A stretch of 64,000 bases of DNA. It comes from Betaproteobacteria bacterium (GTDB lineage Bacteria; Pseudomonadota; Gammaproteobacteria; Burkholderiales; Eutrophovitaceae). Each line of letters starts with the position of its first letter. Position 1 is the first letter of the stretch. Where the stretch lies: the NCBI GenBank assembly GCA_020354125.1, contig CP070643.1, positions 2,836,372 through 2,900,371 of the forward strand. The letters run 5' to 3'. Shown in pieces: positions 45,063-54,026 of this stretch. The notes under the pieces are model-generated. The model searched no databases, was not told the DNA's origin, and saw nothing but the letters and a program-made list of their open reading frames with translations. A program made the position numbers and the translations under genes.

Positions 45063-45548
45063 ATGTCGAGAAAGGTTAATGCTTTAGCGAGGGTGGGTCA
45101 CCCGCCGAAATCGCCGAATCGGCGGCGGGCGCTGCAGGCGCTTGCCGCCGGTGCTTGCCTGTTGCTGGTGCGGCCTGCCGCCGCGACTCGCGAGCAGCTC
45201 GACGCGGCATTGCGTGAAACCTTCGGCACGCGCTTGATGTCACGCGAGCGTGTCAAGTTGAAACTGCCGCTGCTGGCCGAGAGCGGAAATGTCGTGCCGG
45301 TCACAGTCAGTGTTGATTCACCGATGACAGAGGTGGATCATGTGACCGAGATCCACCTGTTTGCTGAAAAGAACAATTTACCGCGCGTGCTGTCTGTCCA
45401 GCTTGGACCGTGGAACGGCAAGGCTGTTGTCAAGTCACGTATCCGTCTCGCTGAATCGCAGCAGGTGCTGGCAGTCGCGGTCATGAACGACGGATCGCTG
45501 TATTCGGCCGTGGCCGACGTTGAAGTCACGACCTCGAGCTGCGGATGA
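45063..45548 (+). CDS. soxY: SoxY, sulfur carrier subunit
   Basis: A 161-residue protein with a twin-Arg-like signal (NRRRALQALAAGACLLLVRPAAA). The SoxY core reads PVTVSVDSPMTEVDHVTEIHLFAEKNNLPRV and ends VEVTTSSCG, where the Cys next to the C-terminus carries the sulfur substrate in Sox chemistry (usual ending GGCGG; here SSCG). An earlier ATG at 45045 is an alternative start. It overlaps soxZ by 4 bp. No soxA, X, B, C or D is in the window. Confidence 0.85.
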   Translation: MSRKVNALARVGHPPKSPNRRRALQALAAGACLLLVRPAAATREQLDAALRETFGTRLMSRERVKLKLPLLAESGNVVPVTVSVDSPMTEVDHVTEIHLFAEKNNLPRVLSVQLGPWNGKAVVKSRIRLAESQQVLAVAVMNDGSLYSAVADVEVTTSSCG

Positions 45549-45877
45549 AAAGTCGACTCGGCAAAGCGCGGCTGCGCGTTCCAAAGAAGGCCAGGCGTGG
45601 TGACGTCATCGAGATTCGCGTCATGGTCGAACACCCGATGGAGTCGGGTTTTCGCCATGACAACGTCGGCAAGCTGGTGCCGCGGCACATCGCCACGGAT
45701 TTCTACTGCCGCTACAACGGGCGCGAAGTGTTTCGTGCGATCCTTCACCCGGCGGTGTCTACCAATCCATACTTCTCGTTCTACCTGGTCGCGCAGGAGA
45801 CAGGCGAACTCGTCTTCTCCTGGGCCGACGATCGGGGCGGGACGGTCACCGAGACCGCGCAACTGACGGTCAGTTGA
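45545..45877 (+). CDS. soxZ: SoxZ, partner of SoxY
   Basis: A 110-residue beta-sandwich protein: KARLRVPKKARRGDVIEIRVMVEHPMESGFRHDN, ATDFYCRYNGREVFRAILHPAVSTNPYFSFYLVAQETGELVFSWADDRGG, all classic SoxZ motifs. It has no signal peptide, as expected since SoxYZ is co-exported through SoxY's leader. Coupled to soxY by an ATGA overlap. Confidence 0.92.
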   Translation: MKSRLGKARLRVPKKARRGDVIEIRVMVEHPMESGFRHDNVGKLVPRHIATDFYCRYNGREVFRAILHPAVSTNPYFSFYLVAQETGELVFSWADDRGGTVTETAQLTVS

Positions 45878-45973
45878 ACGAAATCGATCTGCTTACGCGT
45901 CACGCCGTCGAGCAGCGGTGAACATGTTCATCCAATAATAAGATGGCGATTCAGACGCTTTGCCGGCACAGCA

Positions 45974-46768
45974 TTAATCCGGATTTTGCGGCCATGCGGA
46001 GGCGTCGATGGTTTCCTGATAGGCGTGCCAGGTTGCATGGCCGATCAAAGGCAATGTAATCGCAAAGCCGATAAAGCCGGTGATCATACCTGCGGCCACC
46101 GCAGCGACGATGATCGCAACCCAGACCACCATGGCGCCTTTGTTTCGCAACACTGCGTTGAAACTGGTTACGACGGCAGTCACCATGTCGGTCTTGCGAT
46201 CTACGATCATCGGCAATGAAAAGGCGCTGATGCAAAACACGATTGTTGCAAACAGGGATCCAACAATGGTGCCGATGGTCAGGAATGTGGCGAGGTCCGC
46301 AAGGCTGGGACTGCCTATGGTCGGAAAGAACACGTGGATCATCGATGCTGCTCTGGCCCACACCAGAAAGATGATCATCAGGATAACGGCGAACACCATT
46401 TGATCGCCGAGATGGCGCAGACTGCCCCGCAATGTGATTGCCATGGTGGGCGTCTTGCCGCGCTGCAATTGCACGCTGATTTCATAGAACGCCATTGCCA
46501 GTATCGGGCCAAGAAAGATAAATCCCGAGAGCAAGGCGACGAGTACGTAAGGGTTGCCGAAGGTGACAGTGAGATAAGTAATCAAATAGCTGCTGATTAC
46601 CAGCATCGCGCCAAAAGTGAGGCTGATGCGCGGGGCACGCTGAAGATCCTGCCAGCCGAGCTTGACCCATCTTATCGGTGCATTGGTATCCAGGTCCTTG
46701 CATGGCGCGGCAAAAGGAAGTTCTTCGGGGCGTTTATCCTCGTGCCCTGGGGTCGTCGATTCGGTCAT
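45974..46768 (-). CDS. DUF2189-family membrane protein
   Basis: A 264-residue protein with about six hydrophobic helices from residue 50 onward (SLTFGAMLVISSYLITYLTV, LVALLSGFIFLGPILAMAFYEIS, MVFAVILMIIFLVWA, FLTIGTIVGSLFATIVFCISAFSLPMI, GAMVVWVAIIVAAVAAGMITGFIGFAITLPLIGHATWHAYQETI). The pattern P-I-xxx-L-GxxD, GPILAMAFYE and GHATWHAY fits DUF2189. Function unknown. Confidence 0.75.
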   Translation of the reverse strand: MTESTTPGHEDKRPEELPFAAPCKDLDTNAPIRWVKLGWQDLQRAPRISLTFGAMLVISSYLITYLTVTFGNPYVLVALLSGFIFLGPILAMAFYEISVQLQRGKTPTMAITLRGSLRHLGDQMVFAVILMIIFLVWARAASMIHVFFPTIGSPSLADLATFLTIGTIVGSLFATIVFCISAFSLPMIVDRKTDMVTAVVTSFNAVLRNKGAMVVWVAIIVAAVAAGMITGFIGFAITLPLIGHATWHAYQETIDASAWPQNPD

Positions 46769-46925
46769 AAGGTTCCAGCAACGGCTTTACACAAAGTGAC
46801 GATTGCAATGGTTAACAGCATACCGCGCTCAGTTGCCAATGCGGCATTGTCGAAGTGGATCTGTACTTTGTCGGTCCGGCCTGAAGCCGATCGCGGTTAC
46901 TGCCCGCGATCTCGCTGAGACTGGC

Positions 46926-47369
46926 TTAGCGGCGTTGAAAACAGCGATAACTGGCACCAAGCGGTATGGCAAACAAGATCAGAATGAGCAGATTGTAGAT
47001 GGCGTTCGCACTGAATCCAGACGCAATCGAATGACCGCTGTCAAACAAGAACCAGATCAGGATTGAGGCGGTGACCGCCTGCCAGGCCCAGCGCTCGCCA
47101 CGACGAAAAGGAACGAGAACGACAAGCAAAATGAGAGTCATCCAGGCGACAGAAATGGCACCCGAGACACCGAGTATGAACCGCAAGTAAGCAGCACCGT
47201 CGTCACCGAAAGCTTGATAGGCATCGGGCGATCCCAGATAGACGTCGCTGGTTGAAGAAAGTGAGATATCGGGAAGCAGTACAAAACTCAAACTGTAGAG
47301 CATGGTGAGAACGGATGCCACAACCAGCCATACCCACCAGATCGAGGGAACTTTGTTTCTTTCCATCAC
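46926..47369 (-). CDS. Hypothetical four-helix membrane protein
   Basis: A 147-residue protein with four hydrophobic helices (WWVWLVVASVLTMLYSLSFVLL, FILGVSGAISVAWMTLILLVVLVPF, AWQAVTASILIWFLFDSGHSI, NAIYNLLILILFAIPLGA) and a short extracytoplasmic segment at about 34-60. I do not recognise the family. A TTTC and Shine-Dalgarno-poor upstream gives no regulatory hint. Confidence 0.6.
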   Translation of the reverse strand: MMERNKVPSIWWVWLVVASVLTMLYSLSFVLLPDISLSSTSDVYLGSPDAYQAFGDDGAAYLRFILGVSGAISVAWMTLILLVVLVPFRRGERWAWQAVTASILIWFLFDSGHSIASGFSANAIYNLLILILFAIPLGASYRCFQRR

Positions 47370-47607
47370 GCGCCTCCCGCCAAGGGATGAAGATCAACTG
47401 CCGAATGATGAAAGCCGTCGGGGGTGAGTAGTTATGCTAATCGCATGACTCGTTGACGGCAAATACTCACTGTGTGGCGGTTGGTTTCCGCGCGTCGCCT
47501 CTGAACACGAATCGGCGTTCTAGGCCACTCAGCCTGCCTGCGGCCGCAACTATCGAGTCATTGTGGCGATGATCGGCGTCTGCCCGACCATTGCACACGG
47601 TGTTCTA

Positions 47608-48267
47608 TCAGACCGAAGCCGCTGCGCCGCTAGCGGTGTGCTCTTTTCTCCCGCCCGGCTCGCTGCGTTCGAACCAGCGGCGGATCCAGTAGTCGAGACT
47701 GAAGTAGCGCCCACCACCAGTAAACAGCAGCGAGATCAGCATGATGAAATAAGTGGCGGCGAACTCGATCCCGTTGTTAAGGATGGTGATCGAGCCGTGT
47801 TCGGTGAGCCAGCTGTAATTGCCGTGCTCCTTGAGCAGTTCGATGGCCTTGGCTTTACGGGGTCCTGCTTCCATGACGCGTTCATTGGCGAGCCAGCTTG
47901 ACTGATCAGAGATGGCGAGCCAGCCGTTGTCCCAGTGTACTGTCAACGCGGCGACCAGCATGGTGATCGCAAGCGGGATCGCAAACAGCCGGGTTGCCAG
48001 ACCAACAAGGAGCGCGATGCCGCCGAAGAACTCGGCGCAAGCGGCCAGGGCCGCCATCACGTATGGAAATGGCATGCCAAGACCCCAATCGGGGTTGCCG
48101 AACCACGCAGCCGTTGATTCGAAATTGGTTAACTTCATCCAGCCTGCCTGCATCATGATCGGCGCCAGATACAACCGTAACAACAGCGGGCCAATGCCTT
48201 CAAATCGCGTAAGGCTGGAAGTGAAGCGGTCGTATAGAGTCCTGCTGCTTGCCACTATCGATGACAT
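47608..48267 (-). CDS. DoxX family membrane protein
   Basis: A 219-residue protein with four helices and DoxX features: LLLRLYLAPIMMQAGWMKL, AALAACAEFFGGIALLVGLATRLFAIPLAITMLVAALTVHW. A hydrophilic insertion (about 118-155) follows, then ILNNGIEFAATYFIMLISLLFTGGGRYFSLDYWI. DoxX-like proteins are linked to quinol or thiol redox and sulfur oxidation in some organisms; specific role unknown. soxYZ lies 1.7 kb away on the other strand. Confidence 0.8.
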   Translation of the reverse strand: MSSIVASSRTLYDRFTSSLTRFEGIGPLLLRLYLAPIMMQAGWMKLTNFESTAAWFGNPDWGLGMPFPYVMAALAACAEFFGGIALLVGLATRLFAIPLAITMLVAALTVHWDNGWLAISDQSSWLANERVMEAGPRKAKAIELLKEHGNYSWLTEHGSITILNNGIEFAATYFIMLISLLFTGGGRYFSLDYWIRRWFERSEPGGRKEHTASGAAASV

Positions 48268-48511
48268 GGTTTTTACCTTTTTCGGTTATCCGGGCAGTCG
48301 AGATGATACGGAATATGGCCTTGGACTGGATTCGGATCGCTATTCTGTTATGCCGAAGATCGGTAGGACCATGGCATGAAGGGCTCACACAAGAGACTGA
48401 AACAATTAGCATTCGGCGGCATCAGTGACGCATCGCCGGATCTGTAGGTGTCTGCCGATGGGATCGGCAGGTCTTTGGCGCTCGCCTAAACGGTGGGCCG
48501 GGGCGCGCGCG

Positions 48512-48913
48512 TCAAATGTTGTTCCAGAACCAATCGCGCGGCCGACGGGGAAAACCCTTCATTGCAAGAAAGCGTTCAATGTGGGTGTTGCAGAAGTATT
48601 CGAGAGACTCGAGCGTGCGGAACTGCGGTGTTGCCCGCTCACCCGCACACTCGTCCAATTTGCTGAAGTTGCGCCCGAGGAAGAAAAAGCCGGGGTCGCC
48701 AGCTGAGCGCATCTTGATAAGGTCGCAGCCCAGGTGTCGGCAAATTTGGTCGATACAGGATGTTTGGCGACGTTGACGTTTCAGCACACGCATCGTGGTT
48801 CGATGCGGGGCCGCCGAGGTCACCGGGCTCTCGGAGTCCGTCGCGCGGGGTTGTCGCTTCGACGACTCGCCCAGACCGAGGAGGCTATACCAGGCTTGGC
48901 GCTGTGCAGGCAA
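48512..48913 (-). CDS. Hypothetical protein, possibly spurious
   Basis: A 133-codon frame just downstream of the RseA-like gene (20-bp gap, same strand). It has no signal or membrane segment. The second half (CRHLGCDLIKMRSAGDPGFFFLGRNFSKLDECAGE, LESLEYFCNTHIERFLAMKG) reads like a folded domain, but I do not recognise it; the first half is Arg/Ser-rich. Position in the sigma operon is the main support. Confidence 0.35.
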   Translation of the reverse strand: MPAQRQAWYSLLGLGESSKRQPRATDSESPVTSAAPHRTTMRVLKRQRRQTSCIDQICRHLGCDLIKMRSAGDPGFFFLGRNFSKLDECAGERATPQFRTLESLEYFCNTHIERFLAMKGFPRRPRDWFWNNI

Positions 48914-48933
48914 TACAAGTCTCCTGTTGTGTG

Positions 48934-49176
48934 TTAGCGCGATTTACCAGCGGCGCGGTGCTCAGCGAGACGCCTGAGAATTCGAACGGTGTAGCCGTCG
49001 TCGAGAACGCGAATCCCTCCGACCGCATCCTTTATTAGCTGGTATACAGTGACGGCGTCGCGCTCTTCACGGGCGTTGTGCAGCTTTGCCAAAGCCGAGC
49101 CCAGTTCATCCGGCGAGACCTCACCGTCGAGCACTGCCGAAATGAGTTCGTTGTTGTCCATTTTTTCGCTCACCAT
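48934..49176 (-). CDS. RseA-like anti-sigma factor, cytoplasmic domain only
   Basis: An 80-residue protein matching the N-terminal sigma-binding domain of RseA: NNELISAVLDGEVSPDELGSALAKLHNAREERDAVTVYQLIKDAVGG. The usual membrane helix and periplasmic domain that sense envelope stress are missing. It overlaps the sigma-factor gene by 7 bp. The start could also be the ATG at 49161. It should bind the sigma factor, but how it would be switched off is not clear without a membrane anchor. Confidence 0.7.
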   Translation of the reverse strand: MVSEKMDNNELISAVLDGEVSPDELGSALAKLHNAREERDAVTVYQLIKDAVGGIRVLDDGYTVRILRRLAEHRAAGKSR

Positions 49177-49781
49177 CTCCTGGCTCTCGTTGCTGTCAAA
49201 TGTGGGCGCACCTTCTTCGCAATCGACTCGCGCGCTCTGTAGATCAGCGATCGCACGGTGTTGACCGGTGTGCCCACGGTCGCGGCAATCGCTTTGTAGT
49301 TGAGGCCATCGATTTCCCGCAGCATCAGCGCGTCGCGCTGCTTGGCCGGCAATTCGGCTATCGCCTCGTCAATGGCGGCGAATAGCTGCTGGGCGATGAC
49401 TTCCTGCTCGGCCGACGCTGCAAACTGCAGTTGGCCAGGGTCGTCCTGCGTTTCGCCGGGCTCCGATTTCGCGTCGACGCGATGCTGGCGCCGTCGCAGG
49501 TAACCGCTGGCGGTGTTGCGAGCGATCGCACTGATCCAGGCCCAGAACGCGACCCCTTCTCGCAGGTCGTTCAAATGGTCGTAGGCGTCCAGGAACACCT
49601 CTTGTGTGAGTTCCTCGACGACATCAGCGCGACGCACCAGCCCGCGAATCTGTGCGGCAACGCGACGTTGGTATTTGACGACGAGCAGTTCAAAGGCCGT
49701 GATATCGCCGTTTCGTGCCCTCGTCACGAGTTCCTGGTCGACATTCCAGGGCCCGCCCCCTATCTTGGTTGAGCTTTTCAT
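49170..49781 (-). CDS. ECF sigma factor, RpoE-like
   Basis: A 203-residue sigma-70 family protein. Region 2 reads DITAFELLVVKYQRRVAAQIRGLV and ELTQEVFLDAYDHLNDLREGVAFWAWISAIARNTASGYLRRR. Region 4 is LPAKQRDALMLREIDGLNYKAIAATVGTPVNTVRSLIYRARESI. It resembles RpoE/AlgU and is coupled to an RseA-like gene. It likely controls envelope-stress or related genes; possible links to the secretion and glycan operons are unproven. Confidence 0.9.
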   Translation of the reverse strand: MKSSTKIGGGPWNVDQELVTRARNGDITAFELLVVKYQRRVAAQIRGLVRRADVVEELTQEVFLDAYDHLNDLREGVAFWAWISAIARNTASGYLRRRQHRVDAKSEPGETQDDPGQLQFAASAEQEVIAQQLFAAIDEAIAELPAKQRDALMLREIDGLNYKAIAATVGTPVNTVRSLIYRARESIAKKVRPHLTATRARRW

Positions 49782-50232
49782 GCGATCCGATCCCTTAGCT
49801 GCTAGAGAAGATGCAGTTCCGCATGAAAAGTTGCATATGAGGCGAAAAAGCCGCGTTCAGCGGCGATATCTCTACTGGCTCATATCCCGGGACCGCCTGT
49901 TGGCGGGCGGGAAGCGAGTCGAACTCGCGGGTCGTTGCTGGTTTGTTTAGATCGGAGGTGGTTCGGGAGGCGCGGCAGGTCACCTCAGACCACGGGACAA
50001 TTCAGTTGAGTGAAAACATGGTCTGAGCCAATTCGAGCAGGTTTGCGCCACCTCCCCGGGCTTGGTGCGGGAGCAAGTATGTCTGCTCGATCGGTATTCA
50101 CCCAAATTCAGGGACTTGGTCGATTTGCGAGGGAGACTACTTGTGGCTAATTCGACACTCCGGGCGCCGGGTCGCGCCAACTGCCGCAGGACAGTTGCTG
50201 CTACATGAAGCCCGATTTTCGAGTCAGCTTTC
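49782..50232. other. Intergenic region upstream of the sigma factor
   Basis: No gene seen. It holds a perfect stem GCGAGT-CGA-ACTCGC near 49914-49928 and several inverted GC-rich motifs. The sigma-factor promoter should lie near its right-to-left start; I could not find a convincing RpoE-type promoter. Confidence 0.45.
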
Positions 50233-51003
50233 TCAGGATGGACAAAAGCCCGGTGCGAAGTCTACGTTCGCCAGTTTGGCGCCGTTCCTATCAATGTATT
50301 GATACCGTACCGTTGCACCCTCGTTGATCAGCGTCTTGATCTGTTGCAGGCCACAGGCGTTCTGGTAGCCAATCTGGCGCAGCGCCGGGACGAGCTTCTG
50401 CATATCCGTTTCCGCAGCGGCGATGGTGTGCAGCCGCTGCCGGTAGATCAGTGCCGGACCGACCACCTCCACTGCTTCGAGCCGCGTGTCGGCGTCAAGG
50501 TCCAGCGGCAGGTGTGGGACGATTCCGTCGCGCAATGCATTGAGGGAGGCGGCCAGCTTCTTCGAAGTCTTACATTGCGAAAGCGATACAGTCTCGCCAT
50601 ATTCCTCGATTACCAGCCAGCTTTTGTCATGACGCACAACATCAAGGTGGTAATTCGGGTCGGTGACGCATTTGGCTGCTGAGAAGCGCACGCCGGTAAC
50701 GCGGAAGCCTTCACCATGCGGAGATACTTTCACCTTCTTATAGGTGTTGGTATCGCCGCGTTTCTTGGCGATGGGCATGACTTGATTCGCGATCTGTTTC
50801 AATTGCGATCCGGAGATTTCGACTATGTCGCCTCCGTCGACGACGGCGATGATGCGCGCGTCCGGGCTATACAGATTGGCGACCCCGGCATCGAAGGCGT
50901 TGGTGCGTTCGACCAGATTGTCGAAGAATTCATGGACATCGTCTTTGTCAGCGGCGTGAGCAACGGATGCAATGGCCAATAAGGCAAGCATCAGGAATCG
51001 CAT
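50233..51003 (-). CDS. Secreted hypothetical protein, SnoaL/NTF2-like
   Basis: A 256-residue protein with a signal peptide ending ASVAHA. The start ATG at 51003 follows AGGA; an ATG at 51018 is also in frame. The N-terminal half (DDVHEFFDNLVERTNAFDAGVANLYSPDARIIAV ... YKKVKVSPHGEGFRVTGVRFS ... HLDVVRHDKSWLVIEEYGE) has the length and pattern of an NTF2-like domain. Three or four Cys are spread over the mature protein (including CGLQQI and the terminal CPS), so disulfides are likely. No operon partners. Function unknown. Confidence 0.6.
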   Translation of the reverse strand: MRFLMLALLAIASVAHAADKDDVHEFFDNLVERTNAFDAGVANLYSPDARIIAVVDGGDIVEISGSQLKQIANQVMPIAKKRGDTNTYKKVKVSPHGEGFRVTGVRFSAAKCVTDPNYHLDVVRHDKSWLVIEEYGETVSLSQCKTSKKLAASLNALRDGIVPHLPLDLDADTRLEAVEVVGPALIYRQRLHTIAAAETDMQKLVPALRQIGYQNACGLQQIKTLINEGATVRYQYIDRNGAKLANVDFAPGFCPS

Positions 51004-51385
51004 TGGATTTCCTCGCATTAAGTTTGTGGCTGGGGCTGAAAGCAAAGGTCTTTCCGGAAATACCCGGTTGCGGCATTGTGGCTACAGCGCTTGCCAGCGC
51101 CGCAATGGCGAGTTGGTCGAGCCGGAAACTACGCAAGGAGTATCCCAATGGAATTGATTTCGGCGGATTGCTTGCGTCGGGGAGATCGCCGATCTGCAGC
51201 CTGGCAAGGCGAGCGGACGAGGTGTTTTAGTGGCAACGGAAACAGGACTGCCACGCGCCAAGTTGGAAACTGCCGCCGGCCGTCACTTGGCCCATGCACG
51301 CCAGTCGGTAAGCGCCCACAAATAACATCGCGTTCGCCGGAGACTGTTTGGCGACGTGCTTGATTTCTTCGCAACGGGAATCTTG
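51004..51385. other. Intergenic region, no gene assigned
   Basis: Several short frames exist (one with CAAGGAG before an ATG near 51149), but none has a recognisable product. It lies between two minus-strand genes. Confidence 0.45.
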
Positions 51386-52447
51386 CTACGCAGCGCCTTT
51401 CTCGAGCAGTTCTTTCATTCTTTCGAGATTTTCTTTGGTTTGGGCAAGCACGCCTTGTGCGGCCTCTGGTGACAGTTCGCCGCCTTCCTGTGTCCCGACA
51501 CGCCCCGTAAGTCGCGTCCGGCGCGGACCGAGTTTCTCAAAGATGAACTCGGCTATACCCTTCAGACCCCGTTCAGGGATTGAGAACTCCTCGGCATAGC
51601 GTATCGAGTCATCGGAGATCACGCGGTCGAGAGGTACGATCTGCACCGTATAGTCGTCGAAGTAGCAGAAATGCTTGGCGCTAAGACGATCGACCGGTTG
51701 TTCGCTATCGCCGCTCTTTAAGCCCTCGATCCACAGCTTGCGTCCGTTGAAATCGATCAGCATCTGGTACACGTCGATCATCGGCGAGGCAAACTCGATC
51801 TGAACGGTTCGATCATCAAGCCGAACTTCGGCTTGTTGTCGTAATGGGGCAGGGGGAAGCGATTCACGTATCGCGTCCAGTAGTGCGTATTGAAAGGCGA
51901 TCTCGCCAACTGCGCCGTAATCCTCCGACGCGGACGACCAACTCAGATCAGTCATTGTTGTCCGGTCCGTTACCGCCTTCAGGTAGCTCTCGGTCACGAG
52001 AACATATTCTTTCGTCGGCAGACTATTCTTCAGAAGGCGGTGGGCAATAATCATATCGATGCCCGATGCTTTAACGAAGTTGGCAATCCGCATCTCCTGA
52101 ATTGCGCCGTAATGCAACACGAACTTGAGAGACAGTTTTGAGGCGGTCTGGCATGCACCGCATTGGCAGATCGAATCGCGTTCGATGATCTTCAAGCGAC
52201 TATGAAAGTTGGTGAACATGGTGATCGCTTGCCGTGTCATCTCTTCGAATGGTAACGCCGCACCAGTACGATAAAAAAGCAGCGCGTCGCCCTCGATCTC
52301 GCCAAGCGTGAGATCAGTGGCGTTTGATTCGACCAGGACTTTCAGCAGCTCGTTGATGATATGCGAGCTATGTTCGAGTTCTGTTCGCGTAACAAACTCG
52401 GTATAGCCGCTAATATCCGGAATGAAGATTGATGCGTCGAGAGCCAT
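51386..52447 (-). CDS. DUF2652/class III cyclase-like domain with SRPBCC-like C-terminus
   Basis: A 353-residue cytoplasmic protein. The N-terminus (ASIFIPDISGYTEFVTRTELEHSSHIINELLKVL; EIEGDALLFY) resembles class III nucleotidyl cyclases, with Asp in PDISGYTEF and in GDALL at the metal-site positions. Cys motif CQCGACQTA at about 108-116 may bind metal. The C-terminal half (about 195-350: VQIEFASPMIDVYQMLIDFNGRKLWIEGL; TRLTGRVG) resembles a START/SRPBCC pocket. Start chosen at ATG 52447 (MALDASIF). Whether it makes cAMP is unknown; DUF2652 members are uncharacterised. Confidence 0.65.
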   Translation of the reverse strand: MALDASIFIPDISGYTEFVTRTELEHSSHIINELLKVLVESNATDLTLGEIEGDALLFYRTGAALPFEEMTRQAITMFTNFHSRLKIIERDSICQCGACQTASKLSLKFVLHYGAIQEMRIANFVKASGIDMIIAHRLLKNSLPTKEYVLVTESYLKAVTDRTTMTDLSWSSASEDYGAVGEIAFQYALLDAIRESLPPAPLRQQAEVRLDDRTVQIEFASPMIDVYQMLIDFNGRKLWIEGLKSGDSEQPVDRLSAKHFCYFDDYTVQIVPLDRVISDDSIRYAEEFSIPERGLKGIAEFIFEKLGPRRTRLTGRVGTQEGGELSPEAAQGVLAQTKENLERMKELLEKGAA

Positions 52448-52706
52448 ACGAATCAGTAAGCGATATTGCGTTTCGCTTTCGAATAATCGAGAAGCCACCA
52501 ATATACAGACATCCGGGCATCATGCCAGGCATCATGCCATTTGCTTCGCGGAAAAAATGCTGAACGAGTTTACAAGACCGACTTTTGGTAAAGAGAAAAA
52601 GATCTGTGTAGTATTCTGATCGCCGTCGCACAGGTTTCATTTTGCAAGAGTGTGATTGCGCAAACGTCGTTGATTGACGACAGTGTCCACGCCAAGGAGA
52701 TTCGAG

Positions 52707-53075
52707 ATGAAGAGAATTGCTGCAACGATTATTTCCCTCTTTCTTTTTGTTCCGGCGTTAGCTTTCTCCGCTGCCTCAATTTCGGAAGCGAAAGTCGGAA
52801 AGGGAATCGCTGACCGAGAGCTTACCGAAGAGAGCGCCATCTTCGCATTGAACGAAACAGCTTATGTCTGGATGCGAGTGGTCGGTGGCAATGGGGAAGC
52901 CGTCACCGTTACCTGGAGCAACGGCGACCAGTCGTTTGAGGTCCTGCTGAGTATTGGTAGTGACTCGTGGCGCACCTGGTCGAGCAAGATTCTGCATCTT
53001 GCTGGTGAGTGGACGGTTACCGTTACTGATGCCGCAGGCGCCACTCTCTACCAGTCAACGCTTACGGTGCAGTAG
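52707..53075 (+). CDS. Secreted DUF2914-like protein
   Basis: A 122-residue protein with AAGGAGA upstream and a signal peptide ending LAFSA. The mature part ISEAKVGKGIADRELTEESAIFALNETAYVWMRVVGGNGEAVTVTWSNGDQSFEVLLSIGSDSWRTWSSKILHLAGEWTVTVTDAAGATLYQSTLTV is a single beta-sandwich matching the DUF2914 pattern. Stands alone. Function unknown. Confidence 0.7.
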   Translation: MKRIAATIISLFLFVPALAFSAASISEAKVGKGIADRELTEESAIFALNETAYVWMRVVGGNGEAVTVTWSNGDQSFEVLLSIGSDSWRTWSSKILHLAGEWTVTVTDAAGATLYQSTLTVQ

Positions 53076-53247
53076 ATCGCACGACTGCAAAACCGGCCGG
53101 ATCCGGCTCGCACTGAACAAGTCAGAGTCGACCCGGAAGTTCTGATGCAAACAGTGAGCTGATGTGTACCTCGTCCCACGCGAAAGGATCGAGGGCGGAC
53201 AAGCGTCGTGGGAGATTCAGGCGGTTCAGTTTGGTCAGGAGAGTGTA

Positions 53248-53742
53248 ATGATTCATGAAGTCACGGGAGACATCTTGCTCACAAAGGCGAATGTGATTGC
53301 ACATGGTGTGGCGGCGAACGATCCGATGAGTGAAGGTCTGGCGCTGTCACTGCATGAGCGATTCCCTTCCATGCACAAGGATTTTCACCACTGGTGTCAT
53401 GTTACTCGTCCGAGTCCGGGCGCTGCGTGGATATGGAGTGGCGCCGACGGTGTACGCATTGTCAACCTGATCACACAAGAAGGTGGGTACGGTCACGGAG
53501 CGCGACCCGACAAGGCAACCCTGAAGCATGTTCGCAATAGCCTCAAGGAACTGACCAAGATCGCAAAGAAGGAGGCAATCACCTCGATTGCCCTGCCAAA
53601 GCTGGCGACCGGCGTTGGTGGCCTTGAGTGGAGTGAGGTGTATCCCGTAATCAAGGAACGACTGGGAGATCTGGATACTCCGGTCTACCTTTACACCGAG
53701 TTTCATGCGGGCCAGCAGGCACGTGAGCCGGGACTTTCATAG
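53248..53742 (+). CDS. Macro-domain (ADP-ribose-binding) protein
   Basis: A 164-residue protein: MIHEVTGDILLTKANVIAHGVAANDPMSEGLALSLHERFPSM, then VRIVNLITQEGGYGHGARPDKATLKHV and SIALPKLATGVGGLEWSEVYPVI. These are macro-domain features: a GDI loop, HGVA in place of the usual NAAN, and the LPxLATGVGG phosphate loop. The start at 53248 follows CAGGAGA. Related proteins reverse ADP-ribosylation, as DarG does. No ADP-ribosyltransferase partner such as DarT is adjacent, so an antitoxin role is not supported. Confidence 0.75.
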   Translation: MIHEVTGDILLTKANVIAHGVAANDPMSEGLALSLHERFPSMHKDFHHWCHVTRPSPGAAWIWSGADGVRIVNLITQEGGYGHGARPDKATLKHVRNSLKELTKIAKKEAITSIALPKLATGVGGLEWSEVYPVIKERLGDLDTPVYLYTEFHAGQQAREPGLS

Positions 53743-54026
53743 TCCAGCATAGACGCGACTAAAGAAAGACGCGGCGTTCTTCAGGCGACCAGTGGGGTGG
53801 CCAGCTCCAGAATAGCGAGGGTATACGTATTGACTCGCATGGGTCCGCCTGCATTTTCCGGTGCCGCTGAGCGGCATTCGCCACCGTCATCTCCTTGGGC
53901 GACCGCACATCGGCGATATGGCGCTGGCGCACGCCGCCTTGCGCCAGTCCGGACCGGAATTTGCTCTCCTTTCATAGAGCAAAATGGCCCAAACCTGGCG
54001 AATCACCTCAGTATGGAGAGCAGTTG

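Noticed and set aside
49910-49935. GCGAGTCGAACTCGC as a tRNA T-arm
   Set aside because: No acceptor, D or anticodon arms surround it; it is a simple stem.
53248-53742. Macro-domain gene as part of a DarTG-type toxin-antitoxin system
   Set aside because: No ADP-ribosyltransferase toxin gene is adjacent.
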